Shown in pieces: positions 31,901-42,960 of a stretch of 64,000 nt of DNA. Origin of the DNA: Vesta saturnalis. Its lineage: Eukaryota > Arthropoda > Insecta > Coleoptera > Lampyridae. The stretch covers positions 5,188,501-5,252,500 of the forward strand of contig JARFJB010000762.1 of assembly GCA_036346205.1 (NCBI GenBank). Reading direction: 5' to 3'. Position numbers and translations under genes: made by a program. The notes beneath the pieces were generated by a model. That model searched no databases. It was not told the origin of the DNA and was given only the letters and a program-made list of their open reading frames with translations. Each line of letters starts with the position of its first letter. Position 1 is the first letter of the stretch.

Positions 31901-32660
31901 TACAGAGTGTAAATCAAACCCTGTGTGACTTTTGAACGGGTCGTTAGATTTTGTTCAAATTTTAGTGGGTTATATTAGTGCCAGTTTGGGATTTTAACAT
32001 AAAAAAAAATATGTCCGACTTCCGATTTCACCGGAAATGACGCACAATCTGAAAATTTTCATGGAACACCCTCTATATTTTTTCATATTTGGATTCTAGG
32101 GCTTCAAATACATACAGTTTATCTGTCAAATGTGAACTCAGGCGCTATTTTAATTTTAGATCATTATGACGTCATCTAAATTATAGATAATTGACGTAAA
32201 ATTACCCCCGCAATATTATTTTTCCTAATAATTCATGTTTGTAAAGTTCGTTAACAATCAAATTTAAAGCAGAAACATACATAGGTCACCCTGTATATCA
32301 AATAGCTCTTTCAAGTACTAGTAAAACGATATGCATAGTAATTTCCTTAGTTCCTGAATATGCAGTAATTTTTAATTTTCTACTTTTTATTTACACAACA
32401 CGCTGCTGGAGCCGACTCTGTCAAAGTAAAAAGGCGTTTGAGTTGACATTTGGCAGATGAACCGTATGTATGAAGCCGTAGAATCCAAACATGTAAAAAT
32501 ATACAGGTTGTTCCATTTAAATTTTCAGCTTTTGTGTCATTTCCGGTGAAACCGAAAGTCGGTCATATTTTTCTTTACGTAAAAAATCCCAAACTGACTC
32601 TAATATAACACATCAAAACTTGAACAAAATCTAACGACCCGTTCAGAAGTTACAGGGTAT
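31901..32660. mobile_element. MITE / fold-back element with about 227-bp inverted arms
   Basis: Left arm 31,918-32,144 and right arm 32,433-32,659 are inverted copies (shared blocks: GAACGGGTCGTTAGATTTTG, AGTTTGGGATTTT, TTCACCGGAAATGACRCA, TGTTTGGATTCTA type, CAAATGT(G/C)AACTCA). The outer ends resemble Tc1/mariner ends (ACAGGGTA at right, with TA next to it). The 290-bp centre contains another end-like CACCCTGTATA (about 32,288) and no coding region. It is non-autonomous and probably mobilised by a mariner-type transposase. Confidence 0.85.
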
Positions 32661-33084
32661 AGGGTATTGTCTAAGTTTTGTGCGCAAATGCGAACAGAAC
32701 AGTTTGATTCATTTCCGTTCCGTCTGAATTTTAATGCATATCGTATCTTAAGTTTTATTTCCTACACAAGGTATGCAGCTATTTTTAATTACATCTTTGA
32801 ATATGTTAAATTTAATAGTTAATTTAATTGTGTTAGGAGAAGCTCTTATGTTAAAGAATTTTGTTCGTTGCAAAAGCGTGGTGCATGACGTCACGAAAAA
32901 TACATAAAGTGGCGCATGATAATGCAATTTCATCTTCACGACTATAAATGGAGACACCTTTGTTTTGCATTAATAACGCTTGCTGCGGATATATATCTTT
33001 CTTTTGTCGTTGAATATCTTCCAGCTTTTGTCGGTTTTTGGAGCCTGCTTTTGTAGTTGACCTACATTTCATTATGGTATGTGG
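32661..33084. other. no supported feature
   Basis: A minus-strand open frame begins with ATG at 33,072 and runs 73 codons (MKCRSTTKAGSKNRQKLEDI...). It has no recognisable domain and no homologous motif, so I do not call it a gene. Confidence 0.4.
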
Positions 33085-33360
33085 AAGATTTTATCGAAAT
33101 TATCTTACCTTATCGTACGTTTATATTATGAAAATTACCTTACCTATATGGTACACAGTTCGTTTATTTGTACGTTAAAGACAACGAAAAATTATAGTAC
33201 CTTACGTTCACATTATGGAACTTACGTTACGTTCATATGTAGTCTACAGTTCGTTTACTTGTACGTTATTGCAAATGGAAATTATCGTATGTGTATCTTA
33301 TGGATGGAAAATGAATTTCTCATGCTACAGTTCGTTTTAAGACGAAGTTGGTATATTTAT
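33085..33360 (+). repeat. three degenerate ~90-bp tandem units
   Basis: ACAGTTCGTTTA(T/C)TTGTACGTTA-like sequence recurs near 33,157, 33,247 and, shortened, 33,338, with GAAATTATC and CTTACGTTAC-like blocks between. It is an old tandem repeat with no coding content. Confidence 0.55.
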
Positions 33361-33375
33361 TTTGATTACATGTAA

Positions 33376-33935
33376 GTAATTCGTATCCTTTCAATATGTT
33401 TAAAGAAATAACAGATCAGTATAGTGTGTTGATACGGTTATAAAAGAACAGCTCATTTTTGTTCCTACAATAAAAAGATTTGAGTTCACAACCTTCATTA
33501 ACTATAATATTTATTGACATAGGTCAGTATATGTTTTATTCTTGAATACAGTGTTGATCATATTGTATTTTGAATTTTAAGTAAATATAGATTATAAGTT
33601 TGTACAGTTGTGTTGAATTTTGTAATTTCAGTATCGCAAATCTTTACGAGAAATATCGTTGAGTTATTTTATGCTGATATTAACCAGACATTTTGCTTTA
33701 TTAAGGATACATATACATACAGTTGTTTGGTGTTTATTCAGATTGCCTACTACGCTATTAAGGTACAACTTTCTCATTTTTTGTTGTATTTTAATTATTA
33801 AACCCATAAATTGAGTGTCATCCAAAAAACAAGTGCTTTACTGGTTATACCTATGGATATATCTCTGCCTCCCTCACTGAGTTCTCAATTACAGTAAGTT
33901 TGGTAAGCAATGTACCTTACTGGGCACAAATAAAA
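33376..33935. other. AT-rich stretch, nothing recognised
   Basis: No coding, RNA or repeat feature could be supported. Confidence 0.5.
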
Positions 33936-33940
33936 AGTTC

Positions 33941-34009
33941 ACCTCGAGTAGGATGTGCACGACCTGTACTTTGCTATAGTACCGCGCTAACCAACTGCGC
34001 CATCAAGGC
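33941..34009 (-). tRNA. tRNA-Ala(AGC)-like sequence, degenerate
   Basis: On the minus strand: acceptor GCCTTGA pairs with TCGAGGT (two G-U), the D arm is GCGC-AGTTGGTTA-GCGC (perfect 4-bp stem), and the anticodon arm is GTACT-ATAGCAA-AGTAC (perfect 5-bp stem, anticodon AGC). The T arm is broken: the loop-like TGCACAT lacks TTC, its 5' stem does not pair well, and the variable region is about 4 nt too short (total 69 nt). It is a tRNA pseudogene or tRNA-derived repeat. The A box (TGGCGCAGTTGG) is intact; the B box is not. Confidence 0.55.
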
Positions 34010-34159
34010 TCAAGCCTCAATCGATGTAAATTTTGTCTATGTATGTAGAACTCATGTAAATTCTAAATATATATTTATCTTTGAACTTATTCGTTCATAA
34101 CAAAATCTTATACTAATTTAAGTAAATGGAATGTTTTTATTTCAATTTAGTTCTGATTT

Positions 34160-34196
34160 GACTGATGACGGAGACAGATTAAAGTCTCCGAAAGCT
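34160..34196 (+). ncRNA. hammerhead-ribozyme-like motif
   Basis: CTGATGA (34,162-34,168) is followed by CGGAGAC, an 8-nt loop and GTCTCCG, then AAAG. The helix is perfect. This is the same architecture as the motif in the inverted ends of the Penelope-like element (see 40,797 and 42,536), with compensatory changes in the stem. Penelope-like elements are known to carry hammerhead motifs. The core is not canonical: either one extra C follows CTGATGA or the G of GAAA is taken into the stem. Activity is uncertain. Confidence 0.4.
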
Positions 34197-35340
34197 TAGA
34201 ATAGGTGCTGAAAATGTTGTCGATAATTTACTCTACGTTTAATATTCTCGAAGACGGCTGCTAACTGTGGTGGTGTTATTACATTAACGCCGTTCACTAT
34301 GGCATTTTGTAACTCCTCAACCATATGCAAACAATTGCACACAACATTTTTAAGATGACCAATGAGAAAGCAGTCGAGCGAAGTCAAGCAGGGAGTTCGT
34401 GTTGTCCATCGATTTTTGCCTATTATTTCAACCCGAAAAATTGTGATAAACATGCCAACGTTGTACGGGCCGCGTGAGCTGTTGCGGAATCTTGCTGGAA
34501 ATACCCATTTTGAAGCTCGCCGTAGTGCAGTTGTTCAATAAAAGGTCTTAGAATTAATTGTTGATAGTTTTCGGCATTTACATTTTCGTTAAAGAAATTG
34601 GTCCAATTATTCGCCTTCTCGACATGGCAATCCAAACTTCAGTTTTAATTGAATGTAATGGAGTTGCAATAAACGCATGGGGATTTTCAGTTGACCAGGT
34701 TCGGTAATTTATATAGCCGCTTAGATGAAACCATGCCAAGTCACTGAAAAATATTATATCCAAAACATCATTGTTATTGATATTTTCGTTAAACTAGGTG
34801 TACGTTCGATGCTTTTCAAAATCTGTTGGCAGAAATTCTTGAAATACAGACATTTTATACGGATGCATTTTCAGTTTTTTACAATCCGTCTGGCATGCCC
34901 GATGCGAAACCCCTATAATTACAATTAATAAATAATCAACATTTAGTAACAAAAACAAATTTTTACTCAATTACCACTTTGAACAGACAGTCTTCTCAAA
35001 GATTTATTAGAACTAGCTTCCAATCGCTCCCGAATATCTTCTAAGCCTTCTGCATCAAGTACAGGTCTTCTGCCAAGAGATTTACCTTTGGATACGGAGC
35101 CGATGTCACGAAAACGTTGAACAGTTCGACGAACATGCTGTGTGAATGTTTTGTAGGTAACGTCAATGTCGTCGAGCTGTTCTTGGAATTCCTCGAAGCG
35201 AATATTTCCAGGCACAACCTTCATCTCGTTGCCCAGACCGAAAATAAGCGTCCAAGATAAACTTATTGCGTTCATCAAGTTTTGATAGACAACTTACTTT
35301 CCAGTGTCAGAACTCATTTTTGATAACAATATAACCATAC
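34197..35340 (-). pseudogene. Tc1/mariner-like transposase pseudogene
   Basis: Minus-strand fragments in order: an N-terminal helix-turn-helix region with HVRRTVQRFRDIGSVSKGKS and KSLRRLSVQSG (34,967-35,278); FFSDLAWFHLSGYINYR and ENPHAF (34,578-34,763); GYFQQDSATAHAARTTL (34,423-34,635); and a C-terminal SLDCFLIGHLKNVV with NIKRRVNYRQHFQHLF (34,196-34,453). The three catalytic positions are seen as D in SDLAWF (the following acidic residue changed), D in QQDSATAH and D in SLDCFLIG. A segment of about 200 bp between 34,763 and 34,967 is not readable, and at least three frameshifts break the gene. The intact relatives are about 330-350 aa. Confidence 0.88.
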
Positions 35341-37553
35341 CGGATCATACTGTACATACACTTTTTGTTCGTATCCAGAATACTTATTAAAGTATTACAA
35401 TGCGCTTCCTGAAACAATAAATAAAATTTCTCAGAAGAGAATGCCTTTTCGTATAATTTACCATTAAGCGATAATAATAAATTGCATATAAAATAAAATA
35501 TAAACCCTTATAGTACACATCTTGATAAATACGAAATTATCACATTTCGTAAAAGCGGTAAAAGAAACACCACCAACAATAATATATTCATCCATTGTCG
35601 AGTTTACGAGCTATTTCATGTTACATCTTTTCGCAAAACCCCGAAGTTCCATATCTCTAAATAAATAAAAGCGATACTTCTAAAACATTTTAAAAACAGA
35701 TATCAATAACACCTGGTGACTCAGTAAACTAGATATAAAGCCATTGACGTCATAAAGTGCGTTATCAGTACTTTTGTTCGATTCTAAGAATATATTTATA
35801 TAAATACTCTTTACATATACAAACGCTTGGAACGTTTTAAAATTAAATTTGTAGAATTTGAAATAAGCTTAATGTATAGATTTTTTCCGAGTGCAATTTT
35901 TAGTTGATTTCCGTATATCTTTTAATTACTTAAAATTATAGAAAGTTAACCAGGGAAATTTTACCGTAGAGCTTCTTAACCTACTGTATTATTAATTATC
36001 CGATACTCAGATAACCCATATACGAAACCTTCCGCCGCCTACGACCTTCCCGATTTCTTTAAGACAGTTATAGGAAATCAAATAGTGTATTTTTTCCGAT
36101 CTTGAGGTTGTCATGATTCTGCGAATTTTCCCATCTCCGACCGAAGCTATGCCGGGCAAAAGCAATTAGCTTAATAACAATAAACGTACTACCTTTTTAT
36201 AGACAAGGGACGTGGTTACAAAATGAAATCGCAGTCGATAAAAAATCGAAGGTCTACGAAATCGAACGACTACTTGACAGACAGCACATAATCTCAACTT
36301 AATCGTTAAAAATAACTAAAATGGACAGTATCTAAGAGACCAACAAAAATTAAACGGTAAAGGCGAAAGGAGATCGAGCGCAGGTTGCAGATAAATGTTG
36401 AAAGTTGCGTAATGGTCCAGAGTGGCTACTGAATGAATGTAATGACGAAAAATGATTTCTTCATGAAGTAATTGTAAAATTTGTAAGTGAGAACAAATAT
36501 GGCGATGTATTGTAGTTATGAGCGTGGTTGTACAGAGGGTAGCATCAGTTGGCACTAAGAAATTTTGAGTGAATACTATTGGAGAATATAGCGCGGAAGG
36601 AAGACATGTTTAAAGATGGATGACTGAAGTTATAAATAGGAAAGTCAGAGATTGACGAGTTAGTTAGGGGGTTAGCTTTTGGCTTTTGGTGAGAGACGCG
36701 CGCGAGGTGATGTGTTAAATTAGAATGGGTTGAGTCGGAGTTGTATTTGTGAATAATATTGAAGGCAGTCATTGTTTAAACAACTGCGTAACCCGAAAGG
36801 GGATGAATCGTATAAGACATTCATAAATAAAACAATTAATTAAATTGAGATTGAAGATAAAAATTAGTTTGTTTATTTTCAAGAAAGTAAAAAGTGCGTA
36901 AGCAGATTTATAAAAAGTTAACAGTTATTACGTTAGTGTTAAGTGCAGTGCGTGTTCTTGTACCGATATTGAGTTAAAATTATTTATGGGACCACCTTTA
37001 AGTAAACGAAAATTTTCGTAATAAATTAAGCCAATGTTGAGGTAAATTTTATGTGACATTAAAAGTTTATTTGTGTAAGGAAGGACTAAACTTTCCTAAA
37101 GGTTAAGAGGCAACCAAACTTGTACAGACTATTACGTGTTATTGGACTACTTGTGAGTACAGTAAGGAATAAGTGTTTGTGAAACTGTGAAGCACTGGTT
37201 ATGTGCCTTCATGCAATTTAAGGATTACAAATGGACTACAAATAATTGATTTACGGGAAGAAAGAAGAAGAGCGTAGGATTAATGGGCAATTTTAAGTAA
37301 GGAATATATTTAAGTACTTTGAAAATTTAGTAAAGCACGATTATCTCTTTGTTTAGTTCATTTGCGTAATGTTGAGTAATTATTAATTAGTTTAGAAGCG
37401 AAAAGATAATCGTTCTCGAGTTATGTGGTTTTGATTGGTTGTTTTAGTATTAAGAATTTTGCAGAAATTGGTAGTGACGTGTGGTTTTGATTTTCAACCA
37501 CGCTGTAGTGGTATATGTAAATATATTTGTGTTTGTTTCTTTGTCACTTGTTT
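35341..37553. other. AT-rich stretch, nothing recognised
   Basis: No transposon, gene or RNA was recognised. The region 36,780-37,553 is moderately different in composition (GT-rich, few stops of any meaning) but shows no coding motif. Confidence 0.5.
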
Positions 37554-38081
37554 ATTATTTTATGCAGGATAATATATATTTATGGTTATCTTTTTATTTT
37601 GTTGTTTATTCAGCCAGGGATGAGATATATTTGTGACGATTACTTAATTGGTGACCTAGTAGTTTTTGACAAGTTAAAGTGTAGACTTTGCATATTTTGG
37701 ATTTTAAGATTAATGAACAACCTGAAAAGTCATATTTGCCAGGTTGATTGCAAAATTTTCATGTTAGTTTCATTAGCGCAATGCACTAGTGACGGATCAG
37801 CTGTTAATTAAAATTTCATTATTTTATGCAGAACAATATATATTTATGGTTATCTTTTTATTTTGTTGTTTATTCAGCCAGGTATGAGATATATTTGTGA
37901 CGATTACTTAATTGGTGACCTAGTAGTTTTTGACAAGTTAAAGTGTAGACTTTGCATATTTTGGATTTTAAGATTAATGAACAACCTGAAAAGTCATATT
38001 TGCCAGGTTGATTGCAAAATTTTCATGTTAGTTTCATTAGCGCAATGCACTAGTGACGGATCAGCTGTTAATTAAAATTTC
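37554..38081 (+). repeat. 264-bp near-perfect tandem duplication (two units)
   Basis: Units 37,554-37,817 and 37,818-38,081 are almost identical; I saw only a few differences (for example GCAGGATAAT versus GCAGAACAAT, and CCAGGGATG versus CCAGGTATG). Each begins ATTATTTTATGCAG, a sequence that resembles a splice acceptor. Each has a 70-94 codon open frame (CDDYLIGDLVVFDKLKC...) with no recognised domain. The high identity implies a recent event or gene conversion. Confidence 0.95.
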
Positions 38082-40211
38082 ATTAAGTATAACTAAAAAA
38101 GTTGGAGTTTTGAAACCTTAAATATTTACGAATGTCAATACGATTCAGAAGTGTTATAAAAAGTAAATTAAATTTAAAAGATATCGTTCATGTTAGGAAT
38201 TTTAAAAATTAATTACCGATCATTGAATGAAGAATAGTTTATTCATTAATGAGTAGAAAAATATAACTGTTGGTTACGTGAATGAATTTGAGTAATAAAT
38301 TTTATTTTGGAAGTTTTGGTATACGAGGTGTATTCAAAAAGTTTCTAATAACCTGGGTAGTACTAAATATATTTGAGTTTGAGTTGAATTGTTTTGGACG
38401 AGTGTTTGTTTTAGAACCCTCGTGTAAGAGTTTACTGAGTAAGCACAATCCTACTTTCCACAATCAAGTAGGGTTAATTAACATCCAGCTTAAGACAATT
38501 ATTTTAGCGAAGTTTCGATTGTGGTGGCGCCTAGAGACATATTTTCCCGGACTGAGCTGTTTGAATGTAGGTGTAAGGTGTTTGATCATATTAATCATTC
38601 ATTTTACTTATTATTTCGACCACGCCCATATCCCTGTTAGCTGGCTTGGCAACCCGCTTACATTAGTAAGCATACACGACGCCTAGTGCGGTTTGGACGT
38701 GTAACAGTGGCTTAAAGAAAACACCACGAAAATCAATGCTTATAGACTAAAAATACCCACAAATTCTTAATACTAAACACTTTAAAATAGATAAAGTTCG
38801 ATTACCCTTTTTACTTAAAATGAACAATGATTAATCCAACAATCAAAAATGAACCCAAAAGATAATCGTACTTGTATCTGTTAAACAAAATCTAATATTA
38901 CGTTAATTAATCCTTTATCCGAGATACAGTGAAGTCCATATGGTCTGCTTTCAGTAATCCCTTTTAAATTTGCAAATTCACTATGAACAACACACAAGAC
39001 AGCCGTATTCCTTAATGCATTTGGCTGTAACACTCGCGAGCAGTAGTCTGTTGTTCACTCACCTATCTCCATTGGGATCTTCTTTAACATAACATCCCAT
39101 GTTATGCTTTAATGTTTGCCCTTCAACGTAAACGTTAAAACACACTAAAGAATATTTACTTCCACTTAAATATATTAAAACTCTTATTTGCTTTGTGCAA
39201 TTGATTTGATGTTATTATCGATTTTACACATGTACTTCATTCAATGTCAATGATGATCACCAACGTCTTAACCAAACTTTACAAACTTTTAGTTCGATTA
39301 CTTAAAGGGTTACTTTAAGCTTTTTTTTATTACTAGATCACGTGCTCACCGAATACTTAGCTGCATATTTTGCTGTGTTATTTTCAAATCTGCCACTAAA
39401 CTATAATTTTCACAAATAAAAATCCACTCTAACCACTCTAAACCCTTCAAAAACAACGCACGCCATCTTTACTTACGCTGTCACCGAACGATTCTAACTG
39501 AACTCTCTATCCCTTCAATTGGGCTCTCTTGTATATATTCTGCCCGCCATATTACCAAAACGTCACAATATATTCGCAATAACATCAAAATGAACCTATC
39601 ACAATCGAGATCTCACGCGTTTCCTTTGCCGCGTCGAAGTTCTGAAATCGGAACAAGGCGCAAAGTATGCCATCTTGAATTTACTTTTAAATTAACTTAA
39701 AACTCCGAAAAAACCATTAACTACAATTGCATTCACACTGTACATTATTCAGATCATAACTTTCTGTGCAAATTTTTCATGTGGGCGATCCCTATTTCCG
39801 CACAGTTTATGTAACTACCTCACATTCTAACTTCATTCTTGAACATGCATTAAATTTTCCAATATTGCATAATATTACAAAATTTCTACAAACAAAAATA
39901 TCCTTACTGCACGTTAATACAATATCCATATATCATAATGTTACTCACTCACACATCTATAACCACTTCTTTAATCCAAATTCTTTTATACTCAGTAGCA
40001 ATTTGGTAGTCTCTTACCAGTGCCGTCCCAGTAAAAATTTACTGAAAACAGTATTTTTCAACAAAATTTAATGCTTTCAACATGAAAATCTTCCTACAAC
40101 ATTCAAACATTTTTTCATGTGATAACTAGTGCTTCATTAAATTCCAGTGGCGCATCGTTTACACCAACTTACATTCTGTATACACAAACTTACTTTATTT
40201 ACATTCAAAAT
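38082..40211. other. mostly unannotated; possible mariner-type end at 38,320
   Basis: At about 38,320-38,345 the sequence TATACGAGGTGTATTCAAAAAG resembles the outer end of some insect mariner elements, but no matching inverted end or transposase was found. The open frame 38,282-38,686 (134 codons) crosses it and is not supported as a gene. Pyrimidine-rich sequence at 39,400-39,560 is unexplained. Confidence 0.3.
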
Positions 40212-40747
40212 GTGTGCGTGTACGTGCGCGCGTGTGTGCGTCCGTGCGTGCTTGCATGTGTGTGGATGTATGTTAGTCTCCACGATAACTCCAACACAAA
40301 AATACCCGCGTACTTAAAATTCTGTATTTAAGCTTGTTTTAGCTTGCCTCGGAGCTGATTAGATTTTGGAAGAAATCCAACGGAGGAGAGCGGGGGTTTT
40401 ATTAGGGCAGTTTTTGTTTTTTATCAAATATTTCTAAAATAGCTGCATATTTGAAAGATATAAAAATACCTGGATATAGACCTTAAACATATCGATTAAT
40501 TACATTATATGCACTTTTTTGATATGACGTGTAATTTAGCGGCAAAAAAATTCCTAAAGGAGAATTACAAATTTTTCATTATCTGAATAATGATTAATTT
40601 TATAAAAAAAAGGTGTAGACGTATTTTTTAAAGAAAATTTAATTTTACGTAACTTTTCTTTGAAAAGCTTTTAATGTATTTATGTCTATGAATCTCTATC
40701 TAACATTTTAATTTTGTATTATAAGTGTTTTGTAACTGTGGTTTCCT
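40212..40747 (+). mobile_element. dispersed element R1, copy C, left part
   Basis: A GT-rich head (40,212-40,270), then TCCACGATAACTCC, the GTATTTAAGC block (about 40,325) and the AAGATATAAAAATACC block, are all shared with copies A, B and D. Similarity fades after about 40,670, and a Penelope-like element begins at 40,748. Confidence 0.7.
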
Positions 40748-40796
40748 ATTAGTGGAGTTGATCGGCCTAGTTCCACAGTTTATGCTTTTTGAGCGC

Positions 40797-40834
40797 GACG
40801 TTTCGGAAGCGGACTCTGCTTCCGTCATCAGGTT
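40797..40834 (-). ncRNA. hammerhead-like motif, left arm of Penelope-like element
   Basis: On the minus strand: CTGATGA, then CGGAAGC, loop AGAGTCC, GCTTCCG, then AAACGTC. The 7-bp helix is perfect. Compared with a canonical hammerhead (CTGATGA-stem II-GAAA), the closing C-G pair takes up the G of GAAA, or else one C is inserted; activity is therefore uncertain. Confidence 0.5.
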
Positions 40835-40902
40835 TAATCCTGAGAAGGACGGTTTTCGCCCTTGGGTCGAATTCGTATTTTATATATAATTTTTTCCTAA
40901 GC

Positions 40903-40980
40903 ACTTAACTACTCTCAGATTCGACCTTGGTACCATTCACTTACTAGTCTGACACCTTTGCCACTGAGCCACGGAGTAAT
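40903..40980 (-). tRNA. tRNA-Thr(AGU)-like sequence in left arm
   Basis: On the minus strand: TACTC can pair with GAGTA as an acceptor remnant, the A box is TGGCTCAGTGG, the anticodon-loop-like CTAGTAA holds AGT (Thr), and the B-box-like GGTCGAATC follows. The A-to-B spacing is about 45 nt from start to start, as in tRNAs. D and anticodon stems are poor, so it is tRNA-derived, not a tRNA gene. Confidence 0.45.
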
Positions 40981-41013
40981 CCAATATGTATATTTTAGAA
41001 CATATATATATAC

Positions 41014-41017
<4 letters not shown>

Positions 41018-41072
<55 letters not shown>
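41018..41072. repeat. (TA)n in left arm of Penelope-like element
   Basis: Interrupted TACATA then uninterrupted TA repeats. It corresponds to the (TA)n at 42,363-42,393 in the other arm. Confidence 0.9.
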
Positions 41073-41073
<1 letters not shown>

Positions 41074-41129
41074 CTTTTTCGTGGTTGCACAGAAGTTTAT
41101 TGCGCATGTTGCGCTGTAACTTCTTGCGA

Positions 41130-42350
<1,221 letters not shown>

Positions 42351-42358
42351 CGAGAACG

Positions 42359-42362
<4 letters not shown>

Positions 42363-42393
<31 letters not shown>
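42363..42393. repeat. (TA)n in right arm of Penelope-like element
   Basis: About 30 bp of TA repeat, inverted counterpart of 41,018-41,072. Confidence 0.95.
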
Positions 42394-42396
<3 letters not shown>

Positions 42397-42465
42397 GGCT
42401 CACTGGCAAAGGTGTCAGACTAGTAAGTGAAACGTACCAAGTTCGAATCTGAGAGTAGTCAAGTG
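42394..42465 (+). tRNA. tRNA-Thr(AGU)-like sequence in right arm
   Basis: Inverted counterpart of 40,903-40,980. The A-box region is changed (GGCTCACTGG), the CTAGTAA loop with AGT is kept, and the B box AAGTTCGAATC is better preserved than in the left arm. Stems are weak. Confidence 0.4.
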
Positions 42466-42533
42466 CTTGGGAAAAAATTATATATAACATATGAATTCGA
42501 CTCAAGGGCGAAAACAGCCCTTCTCAGGGCTAA

Positions 42534-42572
42534 GCCTGATGACGGAAGCAGAGTCCGCTTTCGAAACGTCGC
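42534..42572 (+). ncRNA. hammerhead-like motif, right arm of Penelope-like element
   Basis: CTGATGA (from 42,536), CGGAAGC, loop AGAGTCC, GCTTTCG, AAACGTC. It differs from the left-arm copy by one C-to-T change that turns a G-C pair into G-U, so the helix is kept. Confidence 0.5.
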
Positions 42573-42619
42573 GCTCAAAAAGCATAAACTGTGGAAATAA
42601 GCCGATCAACTCCACTAAT

Positions 42620-42960
42620 GAGGTTTTAAACGTCCTTCTGACATAGATTATTGTTATTTTTACAATGTTACCCGTTTTCGTAGCGAACGTATAAAAAAGA
42701 GATTGCATGGTTATCCTAAAAAAAATTTAATTAATATTATTTCATTTCCTTTAATTCAAGTTAACCTCTGTCATGAAGTTTTAAACGTCTGTTTGACATA
42801 GATTATTGTTTTTGCGTTTACAATGTTGCCCATTTTCGTGATGAACATCTTATAAAAAAGGTTGTATAATTATCCTTAAAAAATGTTATTAAAATTATTT
42901 CATTTCTTATAATCTCTATTTTGAGGTTGGAAGGTCGTGAGTTGTTCCACACCACATATT
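42620..42960 (+). mobile_element. dispersed element R1, copy C, right part
   Basis: After the Penelope-like element, two tandem units of about 165 bp follow (each with GTTTTAAACGTC, TGACATAGATTATTG and a TTTCATTTC(T/C)-like end), then the 3' hairpin region GTGAGTTGTTCCACACC (about 42,938-42,953). The hairpin is weaker than in copies A and D. Confidence 0.7.

Noticed and set aside
38282..38686. 134-codon plus-strand frame
   Set aside because: No family motif, and it appears to begin over a mariner-end-like sequence; likely chance.
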